Source of the DNA: Sipunculus nudus
Taxonomy: Eukaryota; Annelida; Sipuncula; Golfingiida; Sipunculidae
Assembly: GCA_026874595.1 (NCBI GenBank)
Contig: CM049319.1
Span: 19,325,101 to 19,389,100 of the forward strand
Direction: 5' to 3'
DNA length: 64,000 nucleotides
How positions within the stretch are numbered: the stretch's first letter is position 1; the number at the start of each line of letters is the position of its first letter. The notes beneath the pieces are model-generated. The model was not told where the DNA came from. It did not search any database and saw nothing but the letters and a program-made list of their open reading frames with translations. The translations under genes were made by a program, and so were the position numbers. Positions 36,930 through 46,800 of this stretch are shown here, piece after piece.

Positions 36930-37268
36930 GAAACATTTGTTAAATTTTGTAAAATTTTTTAAGTTCAGGAAGTGTTGTATGGTCAAAAGTAGGTCAACAA
37001 GGGCAAAATGCAAACTCGGTCTGTAAAGGGTCATTATCAAGCAACACACCAAAAATCAGGCCAGTATCTGCAGGCATTGTGAAAAAAAGTCCATATATGT
37101 GCATTTTTCATGAAAATTTCTGTCTTTCATGAAATTTTCTATGTTCAGGATCTGTCATATGGTGAAAAATAGGTTAACTGGGACAAAACGCGAACTCAAT
37201 CTGTAAGTGGTCATTATGCACCCACAGACCTAACATTAGGCCTGTATCTGTAAGCATTGTATTGCGAA
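36930..37268 (+). repeat. 180-bp core repeat, left copies (diverged)
   Basis: One incomplete and one nearly full copy share with 41761-42300 the run of features: ATGAAAATTTCT, a (A/G)TAGGTCAAC block, CGAACTC(A/G)ATCTGTAA and a CACCAAAAATCAGGCC block. They are older or less homogenised than the right-hand copies. Confidence 0.75.
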
Positions 37269-37919
37269 ACTAGAATATTAGCAAAAGTTGATAATCATTT
37301 ATAAATTTAAATTTGAGAGGTATATACCATGTTTCATAACAATCCACCAAATGCTTCCTGAGAAATAAGCTCCTAAGTTTTTTTCTATACTAAGCTCTGT
37401 GACCTTGAAAAGTAGGTCAAGATCACCCATCTTTGAACTTGACAAAGATTTTGTAAATATAATGAAATAGCACTGAAGAAATGAAGTTCCTGTGTTGAAT
37501 AACTTTGGAGATATCCTGCACAAAAGGCCAAAATTGAAAAAAAACGATAAAATTTCATTACAAAATCAGAAATTGCAGGTGGCACCACCAAAATTGTGCA
37601 GCACATACAGACCATCAGTCCCAATGATCATAGTAAGTTTTGTGAAAATCCACACAATGGTTCCTGAGATATAAACTTTTGAGTGTTTTTCTATAATCAG
37701 CTCTAAAATGTAGACAAGTGACCCATGGGTCATGACGCTCAGCTGACTGGGAAGAGATTCACAAAAGGAAATTTTATCATCAGAATGGTAGATACCCATT
37801 CAACTGAAGCATCAAACAGATTAACCAACAGGCCAAGATTTAGTCTGTATTTATATATCTGAAAAATAGAGAAAAAATGTGAGAACTTTAAAAACTAGAA
37901 TACGGGTAGTAGACAAGTG

Positions 37920-39420
37920 ACTACGTGTATCTGCCAAAATCAGAGTGAAGTGAGGCATGGATTGAGTGGCAAGGGGAAACAGAGTGAGGTATGTTGCATA
38001 TTAGCATGGATGTCTGCAGCCTAAATGTGTATGTAGGTTGTGCAACCTACCACAAATCCAGAAAGCTGTCCAAGTTGTATACATATGCAAAATTTTAGGC
38101 AGAAAAGTCAAACCACTACATAGATATGAGTGATTTTAGCCCACGGCAGACAAACAGACAGACGCTGTGCAAAAATGGTTGCAGTTTTGTGTATGATAAA
38201 GACCTATGTGAGATCTAAACACAAGCACAATTTTGGCCCAATCGGTCAAATGGTTCCTGAGCTATTAGCTTGGATGTGTGCAGCGTTAACTAGAATGTAG
38301 GTGGCGCCACCTGTCATAAAATAAAGAAAGCTATCCAGGATGTATAAACCTGCAAAATTTTAGGCAGTTATGTCAAACCACTACAGAGAAATGAGTGATT
38401 TTAGGCCACGGCAGACCAACAGACAGACGCTGTACAAAATGTGCAAAAATGGTTGCAGGTGGCCCCTCCAGTTTTGTGTATGATAAAGACCTATGTGAGA
38501 TCTATACACATGCAAAATTTTGGCCCAATCGTTCAAACGGTTCCCGAGATATGAGCTTGGATGTCTGCAGCATAAACTAGAATAAAGATGGCGCCACCTG
38601 TCATAAAATCAAGAAAGCTATCCAGGATGTATAAAACTGCAAAATTTTAGGCAGATATGTCAAACCACTGCCAAGATGTGAGTGACTTTATTGCACGGCA
38701 GACAAACAGACAGACGCTGTGCAAAAATGGTTGCAGGTGGTGCCACCAGTTTTGTGTATGATAAAGAGCTATGTTAGATCTATACACATGCAAAATTTTG
38801 GCCCGATCAGTCAAATGGTTCCCGAGATATGAGCTTGGATGTCATCAGCGTGAACGTGAATGTAGGTGGTGCCACCTGTCAGAAAATCAAGAAAGCTATC
38901 CAGGATGTATAAAACTGCAAAATTTTAGGCATATATGTCAAACCACTGCCGAGATATGAGTGACAATATTGCACGGCAGACAAACAGACAGACGCTGTGC
39001 AAAAATGGTTGCAGGTGGCGCCACCAGTTTAGCGTATGATAAAGAGCTATGTTAGATCTATATACATGCAAAATTTTGGCCCGATCGGTCAAACGGTTCC
39101 CGAAATATGAGCTTGGATGTCATCAGCGTGAATGAGAATGTAGGTGGCGCCACCTGTCATAAAATCAAGAAAGCTATCCAGGATGTATACGCATGCCGAA
39201 TTTCATGTGAATTAGTCAATTCACTGCAGAGATATGAGTGATTTTAACCAAAGGCAGATGAACAGATGGACACAGTGCAAACATGGTTACAGGTGGCGCC
39301 ACCATTTTTTGTGTATGTTATAGAGCTATCCAAGGGCTGCATTAGTATAAATTTTATTTCCTGATCAGTCAAACTGTTCCCGAGATATGAGCTTGGAAAG
39401 CTGATAAAATCAAGTCCCAA
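37920..39420 (+). repeat. 278-bp tandem dimer repeat, locus 1 (about 5 copies)
   Basis: The block AAATGGTTGCAGGTGG recurs at about 38173, 38451, 38729, 39007 and 39285, an almost exact 278-base period. Each period has two related halves of about 139 bases; both carry a GGTGGCGCCACC-type palindrome, then GCAAAATTTT, GTCAAAC and a GAGATATGAG block, so the repeat is an ancient duplication of a ~139-base monomer. The array ends in a tail around 39430-39500 that is also found at 49880-49950. Confidence 0.85.
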
Positions 39421-39509
39421 AGGAGCTCTCTGGAAACGAACGCGGCAACGGCGTAGGAACCCGGTCAAAAACATAGTATCCACAAAACTTCGTTTTGGCG
39501 GGTACAAAA

Positions 39510-41420
39510 ATACAGGTGGCTCCACCAGTCTGCAGAAACTAATAAAAACACTTGCAAACATCAATATCCAGGCAAAGAATCATGGTGATCTCCCCATTAG
39601 TTGTTCAGATACTTCAGCTTTTGTATCAAATTGTCCATTATTCTGAGGGATACTTCGGAGTCCTATAGCTTGAAGGATATGGGTAACAGAGACCTAATTT
39701 TAAGTTTCCACAGGCACTTTTCATGGGCCTTCTTGCATGACAAGAATGAAGATTCTAGGTCCAGTTGTTGCAATTTGTACCCTGTTGACAGATAACCACA
39801 TCTTTAAAGGTATCAAAAAAAGAGAAAAAAAATCGTAAAAATTTGAAAAAAATAGAGGTTGCGCACCCAGTCTGCAGAAAATGATGGAACAGGTTATGAT
39901 CAATATGTATGCCAAAAATCATGACCATCAGTGTTGTAGTTATTGAGATACTGCAGTTTTTGTATCAAATTTTCCATTATTCTGGGGGGTAATTTGGAGC
40001 CATACAGCTTAAAGAATATGGGTAACAGAGACCTAATTTCAGGTTTCCATGGAGACTTTTCATGGGTCTCCCTGTGTGTCAAGAATGAGGATTCTAGGTC
40101 CAGTTTTAATGATTTGTGCCCTGTTAACAGATGTTCATAACTTTAAAGGTCTCAAAAATAGAGAAAAAATTCGTAAAAAAAACCCGAACAAATACAGGTG
40201 GTGCCACCAGTCTGCAGAAACTGATGAAACACTCCATGATCAATATCCATGAAAATAATTATGGTGATCTCTGCATTAGTTGTTCAGATACTTCAGCTTT
40301 TGTATCAAATTTTCCATTATTCTGAGCTGTACTTTGGAGTGCCATAGCTCAAAGGATATGGGTAACAGAGACCTAATTTCAGGTGTCCATGGAGACTTAT
40401 CATGGGTCTCCCTGTGTGTCAACAATGAAGATTCTAGGTCCAGTCCTTACGATTTGTACCCTGTTGACAGATAACTACATCCTGAAAGGTCTCGAAAATA
40501 GAGAAAAAAAAATTGTGAAAATTGGAAAAAATACAGGTGGCACCACCAGTCTGCAGGTACTGATGAAACACCTCTTGATCAATATGTATGCCAAAAATCA
40601 TGACCATCAGTGTTGTAATTATTGAGATGTTGCAGTTTGTTTTTATCAAATTTTCCATTATTCTGGGGGGTTTTTGGGAGCCCCCCATAGCTCAAAGGAT
40701 ATGGGTAACAGAGACCTTATTTCAGGTTTCCATGCAGACTTTTTATGGACCTCTCAGTGTGTCAAGAATGAAGATTCTAGGTCCAGTCTTTATGATTTGT
40801 GCCCTGTTAACAGCTGTTCACATTTTTAAATTCGTAAAAAATCGAAAAATTCAGATGGCGCCACTAGTCTGCAGGAAGTGATGGAACATCTCATGATCAA
40901 TATGTATGCCAAAAATCATGACCATCAGTCAAGTAGTTAATGAGATATTTAAGTTTTTGTATGAAATTTTTTACTTTTCTGGGGGGTACTTTGGAGCCCC
41001 ATAGCTTGAAGGATATGGGAAACAGAGATCTAATTTATGGTTTCCACGGAGACTTTTAATAGGTTTCTCAGTGTGTCGAGAATGAAGATTCTAGGTCCAG
41101 CGGTTACGATTTGTGCCACGTTAACAGATGAAAGCATCTTTAAACGTCTCAAAAATAGAGGAAAAAATTGTAAAAAAATCGAAAAATACAGGTGGCGCCA
41201 CCAGTCTGCAGGAACTTATAGAACATCTCATGATCAATATGTATGCCAAAAATCATGACCATCAGTGTTGTAGTTATTGAGATATTGAAGTTTTTGTATG
41301 AAATTTTTTACTATTCTGGGGGGTACTTTGGGGCCCCATAGCTCGAAGGATATGGGTAACAGAGACCTAATTTCTGGTTTCCAAGGAGATCTTTCATGGA
41401 CCTCTCAGAATCCCAAGTTA
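39510..41420 (+). repeat. 340-bp tandem repeat (six copies)
   Basis: The block CACCAGTCTGCAG (or a close variant) begins copies at about 39522, 39864, 40204, 40543, 40861 and 41198; spacing is 318-342 bases. Each copy contains ATTCTAGGTCCAG, GGATATGGGTAACAGAGA and CAGGTGGCGCCACC or a degenerate form. Confidence 0.85.
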
Positions 41421-41760
41421 CAAGGTTCTATGTTAACGGACGGACAGACGGACAGACGGACAGACGGACGACGGACAAAGAGTGATCGCTATAGCTCAGA
41501 TGACTTTCAGTCAGCGGAGCTAAAAAATGGGTCAAGGTCACCAATCTTCGAACTTGACCGAGATTTTATCGATATACATCTTCACTGATGAAATAAAATT
41601 CCAACGGTGAATCCTTTTAGAGATATCCCGCTCACAAGGTAAAAGTTAACAGACGCGGGACGGACAGACGGACAGACACCGGACAGACAGATGGACAGAC
41701 GGACAGCTTGGGTGACGACAATAGCCCATTAGCCTATGAGCTGAGGGCTAAAAACGGCTG

Positions 41761-42300
41761 TACATGTGTATTTGTCATGAAAATTTCTATTTTTCATGAA
41801 TTTTTCTAAGTTTAGGAGCCGTAAAACGGTCAAAAGTAGGTCAACCGGGACAAAACGCGAACTCGATCTGTAACTGGTCCTTATCTGCCCACACACCAAA
41901 AATCAGGCCAATATCTGCAGGCATTGCCAAAAAAAGTCCGTACATGTGCATTTGTCATGAAAATTTCTATTTTTCATGAAATTTTCTAAGTTTAGGAGTC
42001 GTAAAACGGTCAAAAATAGGTCAACTGGGACGAAATGCGAACTCGATCTGTAACTGGTCATTATCTGCCCACACACCAAAAATCAGGCCAATATCTGCAG
42101 GCATTGCCAAATAAAGTCTGTACATGTGTATTTGTCATGAAAATTTCTATTTTTCATGAAATTTTCTAACTTTAGGAGCCGTAAAACGGTCAAAAGAAGG
42201 TCAACCGGGACGAAACGCGAACTCAATCTGTAACTGGTCATTATCTGCCCACACACCAAAAATCAGGCCAATATCTGCAGGCATTGCGAAAAAAAGTCCA
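41761..42300 (+). repeat. 180-bp core repeat, right copies (three exact-length units)
   Basis: Units start at 41761, 41941 and 42121 with exactly 180 bases each and only scattered differences. Each begins TACATGTG(T/C)ATTTGTCATG. Confidence 0.92.
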
Positions 42301-42382
42301 TACAACTGTTTGAATGACGGAATGACGGAAGGACGGACATGGGTAAAACTATATGCCCCGGCCACTTTGTGGCAGGGGCATA

Positions 42383-42654
42383 AAAAGAAACATAATCGAA
42401 AATCTGTTGTAATTCATAACATTAGTCATTATTCAAGTAATATATACCCTGAATCTTGCTGTACTTCATAACACATCACCAAAACAGAAACAGCCTCATT
42501 TGGGCTGCATTCCACAGCATCAACATAAGAACATGGCCTTAAATGGGCCATTTCATAACATCTGTAAGATGATAAAATTTTTATCTGACCTGTGGCATTA
42601 CATCAGCAGACACGAGATGTATCTTCAACCAAGCTTATTCATAACATCAGTGAA
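42383..42654. other. No gene seen
   Basis: AT-rich DNA with loosely repeated phrases of the CATAACATCA kind that continue through 43400; probably a very degenerate minisatellite. Confidence 0.4.
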
Positions 42655-43130
42655 AAAAACCCTCTTCACGCAGCTGTTTTACACTGCTGTCGTCCCAGAC
42701 ATCATCTTGTGTAACCACTGCTTGGTATGGCAAGGTTCTTTGGGCAAGACCACCAGGGTGCATACAGTACACAGTTGTAGTCAGACCACTGAGAGCGTTG
42801 CATTGCATCCAGCCCAAATTTTAAACATGCAACACCAGCTCTCGTTGGTCTGATAACATCCATTCCTGCATAGGGCCAAGAATCAGAACAATGAAAGCTT
42901 GTGTCCAGGTGTAATCAAACCAACTATAGGTCTATAGCAGGTGTTGTATGTTTAAAATTTGGGCTTGATGAAGGATGCAATACCACGCTTTCAGTGTTTA
43001 AATACAATTCTCTGCTCTGTGTGCACCCTTGTTTTTCTGCCCAGAGAACCTTGCCACACCATGGAGTGGATACACGAAACAATGTCTGAGATGACTGCAG
43101 AGTATAATCACTGGGTGAGGAGAGTACAGT
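42655..43130. repeat. Large imperfect inverted repeat (fold-back)
   Basis: The left arm (about 42655-42842) and the reverse complement of the right arm (about 42935-43130) align over nearly 190 bases. Matching pairs include GGCAAGGTTCT with AGAACCTTGCC, CCCAAATTTTAAACAT with ATGTTTAAAATTTGGG, and CATTGCATCC with GGATGCAAT. The spacer is about 90 bases. It lies 0.7 kb beyond the nurim stop codon, possibly in or near its 3' UTR. Open frames on both arms are shadows of the same sequence. Confidence 0.75.
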
Positions 43131-43861
43131 GAAAATTAAACATAACCTCATCAATGTTTCATAAAAATCAGTAAATGTATTATCATCTTAACTATTATCC
43201 ACAAAATCAGTAAGCATGAACCGTTATGTTAACTAAGCTATTCCATAACAGCAGCAACATATATCATTGTCTCATCTGAGCTGTGTTACATAAAATCAGT
43301 AAATATAAAACACACCCTCAGGTTGGCTCTAATTCACAACACCAGTATTTGACAAAGAGTACCATGTCTGTTTCATAACATCTCTTTACATGATACACAG
43401 CATGATGCAAGTTGTTTATAATAATATAACAAACATGATACACACGCAGCTTTATGGGTGGTTTCAGAATCTTTGTAGCATAAACTATTGTCTCATCTCA
43501 ACTGTTTTAATAAAATCAGTGTACACAAAATTCTGCCTCGAGTCAGCTGTGCTTCATTGTATCACTCAAGGGAAGAGAAGTGTTTCTTAGTTTAGATTTA
43601 ATAAAATAAATAAAACTATAGAAACTGAGTAAGCATGGAAGCTGTAATAATTTCACTAAAATAATATAAATATCAAATTTGAAAGCAGTATATTATAGAA
43701 CTAATCAGCAGTAGCAAGGAAAAGGAGCCTGAAAATGCACTTTGTTCATTATACCAATCCAAGTAGCTCTGTGATTCCTTGGCAGAGCTCTGTTTTTTTT
43801 TCTATTAAAAATAAGATAAAGCACCACTGAAATATCAACACTGTAACTGAGCATCCATTGT
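43131..43861. other. Downstream region of nurim, possible 3' UTR
   Basis: No coding sequence. On the nurim strand an ATTAAA at 43597-43602 (TTTAAT on the plus strand) is a possible poly(A) signal about 260 bases past the stop. Loosely repeated CATAAAATCAGTAA phrases occur at 43150-43400. Confidence 0.35.
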
Positions 43862-46800
43862 TCAGTCATAGTGATATTCAAAAACCTCCTGTGTTTCTAT
43901 CTCAAACATTTTTCTCCTTCTCTGCATTTCAACATAACTGTAGTCATACTGCGTCACTGTGAAACCAGCCAGCAAGTAGATGGTCCACACCGTGGCTAGT
44001 ATCCAGCGTTCTAGCGTCATGACTGGATGGAGCCACAAGATGACCAGGAAGCACGTAGTCCCTGGATGTCGCATGTTCCTGTACAGAAGCTGCGCTGGTT
44101 TTGACTTGTATGACATTGGTGAGTTGAGGCCCTTAATGTGGTAGTAAACCTATAATCAACACCAGAAATATTCTTAAAACATAAAGGATTAACTTGTAGC
44201 TTTTTTGTTAATGCTGTCTACAGAAAGAGGGTTTTGATAAACATTTTTTTGGTAGCAATAAAGTGACTTCTGTCATATTTTTGACATATATCAAGAAACG
44301 TGTGAATCACTTTTGTATCCATTATGAATAAGTTATTGCAACAATGGTCTTATGGTCTGATAAAAACTTTAGTGTGCAATAATTCTTATTAATCGAAACA
44401 TTATTCATGACTTAATTATGATTAAAGCTGCATTTTCCAGGCTCATGGTATGCAGTAAATAGTATGAAACAAGGCCTACAGGCCTAATGCGAACCTGTGC
44501 AAAGTTTGGGAGTATGAATGGAGGTTTATTTTTAAAATTTAATATTGATCCTTTTAAGTCCTGCATATCTACCTTAGTCATTATGATTTCAGCAAAATGG
44601 ACATTTCGGACCTGCAAGTTTCAGACTAGGACATTTTAAAACTAGAATATGGATAGTCGACAAGCGACTATGTGTATCCGCAGAAATCAAAAGTGGGACG
44701 GATGAAGTGAGGCATGGATTAAGTGGCAAGGGGAATAGAGTGAGGTGTGTTGCATATTAGCATGGATGTCTGCAGTGTAAACTTGAATGTAGGTGGTGCC
44801 ACCTGTCATAAAATCAAGAAAATTGTCCAGGATGTATAAACCTGCAAAATTTTAGGTGGATAAGTCAAACCACTGCTGAGATATGAGTGATTTTATCCCA
44901 AGGCAGATGAACAGATGGACAATGTTCATAAGTGGTTGCAGGTGGCGCCACCAGTTTTGCTTATGATGAAGAGCTATGTTAGATCTATACACAAGCAAAA
45001 TTTTGGCCCAATCAGTCAAACGGTTCCCGAGATATGAGCTTGGATGTCTGCAGAGTAAAAGTGAATGTAGGTGGCACCACCTGTCATAAAATCGAGAAGG
45101 CTGTCCAGGATGTATAAACCTGCAAAATTTCAGGTGGATAAGTCAAACCACTTCTGAGATATGAGTGATTTTATCCCAAGGCAGATGAACAGATGGACGC
45201 TGTGCATAAGTGGTTGCAGGTGGCACCACCGGTTTCGCCTATGATGAAGAGCTATGTGAGATATATACACATGCAAAATTTTGGCCAAATCGGTCAAATG
45301 GTTCCCTAGATATGTGCTTGGATGTCTGCAGAGTAAACCTGAATGTAGGTGGCACCAACTGTCATATAATCGAGAAAGCTCTCCAGGATGTATAAACCTG
45401 CAAAATTTCAGGTGGATAAGTCAAACCACTGCTGAGATATGAGTGATATTATCCCAAGGCAGATGAACAGATGGATGCAGTGCAAAAATGGTTGCAGGTG
45501 GCACCACCATTTTTAGTGTATGTTATAAAGCTATCAAAGGGCGACATTTGTGCAAAATTCTTAGCCTGATCTGTCAAGCGTTTCCCGAGATATGTGGGTT
45601 TATGTGTGGAAACAGACGCACAAATGGACGCTGGGCAGCAAGGAAAGGTCAGAGGTCAACCAAAATTGAGGGCGCAGCAGTTCACATGTGACCTGATGAT
45701 AAACCTAATTTGCTTTGCAAACCAATTTTTTTCAAACAGTTGAAAGATATAGTTCCAATAATCTTGGAATTCTGCATCTAAACATGTCTAGACATCTAGA
45801 CGCTGTGTCTAGATGTCTAGACACATTGTCTAGACACCCCCCAGAGCCAGGTCAGTTGCCATGGTGATGTCTGGACCCCACCTGTTTGTACTGAGTGACC
45901 TCTTGACTTGGCTGCTGAAACTCAGTAGGTTGTCAAATCTGTTTTCAAATACAGAAAGCCTTTTTCAATTGGCTACAATGTTTTTTTAAAACTGTATTTA
46001 CCCAATCTATTCTTATATAACTGGCAGAACTCTACCATAGAATAATTCTTGTAAAGTTTAAACCAATCAGCTTAACAGTTTCATCATAAATCAGTGTATA
46101 AGCTAGAAGAGTTTAAAATTACATTTTCGCTAGTAAAAAACACATCAATGTAGGTGGCGCCACCAATACCTCAAAATCAGATATGACATATGTGACAAAC
46201 ATTGGTCTAAAATTTGGTGATTATAGCTCTAGCCGTTTCTGAGATTTTAATTTTAAGTGTGCTTTTTTGGACAGATGACTAAGTTCAACCTCCTGTATCT
46301 CGGCCTAAAATCTCTGAACTGGAACCATTCGAACAAATTTGAGAGAGATTGTTCCAGGGATAATTTCTATGAAATATTGGACAATTTGGCTGGACAGTTT
46401 CAGAGAAAAAGATTTTTAAAGGTTTTTAAGCTTTTTCTCTATAAAATCTAAATTAATGCAGATACCCAATAATAAGCTCCAGGGCACCAAGTTTCACATG
46501 TGAATAATTCTTACATGTAATTTGGATCTGTTAGCTCCGACAGTTTCTGACTTACAGCCATGGACGGCGGAAAGCCTGCCCTGGACGGTGGACCGCTGAT
46601 GGCGGACGGCTGACGATGAACGGACGATGCTGCGCCATCGCATAAGTTCACAGGTTCGCTAAAAAAAGACCTTTTTCCGTCTAGTAATTTACATGAACCA
46701 TTTAACATTTTCTGTAGACAGTATGCGGAATGCAGAACACATGCTATTGTGTGACTCTGATAAACATCTGCAAGACCTACAGATACAGACAATCTGGCGG

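Larger units (their letters stand above)
37894..41522 (+). mobile_element. Inner nested interspersed element
   Basis: Starts ACTAGAATACGGG with a decayed hairpin (GTAGT/ACTAC). It contains the 278-bp dimer array and the 340-bp array, then a run of GGACAGAC repeats (41438-41475), and ends in a hairpin TAGCTC/GAGCTA with inner stem TGACT/AGTCA (41492-41522) followed by AAAA. The matching left end is intact at 44641, where the stem is ATAGTCG/CGACTAT. The two tandem arrays may themselves come from separate insertions. Confidence 0.5.
37269..41750 (+). mobile_element. Middle nested interspersed element
   Basis: It begins ACTAGAATATTAGC at 37269, interrupting the 180-bp core of the outer element, and ends with a GGACAGAC tail and a hairpin TAGCCC/GGGCTA (41722-41750) followed by AAAA, after which outer-element sequence resumes. 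Left and right arms share a block around GGTCAAG(A/G)TCACC and TTGAAC/TCGAAC TTGAC (37418-37450 and 41532-41570), so this element also has an internal repeat. It contains one degenerate GGTGGCACCACC at about 37579. No coding sequence is evident. Confidence 0.5.
36883..42382 (+). mobile_element. Outer nested interspersed element (tandem-core, pearl/Helentron-like)
   Basis: The proposed left end is ACTAGA followed by a perfect 6-bp stem GTGTCG/CGACAC with loop GAA (36890-36904) and a second stem TGCCCC/GGGGCA. The right end is a GGACGGAC-containing tail and a hairpin TATGCCCC/GGGGCATA with inner stem CCAC/GTGG (42352-42382), followed by AAAAG. Its core is a 180-base repeat, in two diverged copies at the left and three at the right; the middle is displaced by the element at 37269-41750. 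No protein gene is present, so it would be non-autonomous. Bivalve pearl elements and Helentron-associated non-autonomous elements are known to have tandem cores and terminal palindromes; the assignment is by analogy. Confidence 0.6.

Noticed and set aside
42500-42853. 117-codon plus-strand open frame and a 76-codon frame on the other strand at 42924-43154
   Set aside because: They are the two arms of the inverted repeat read in opposite senses; similarity between them is structural, not coding.
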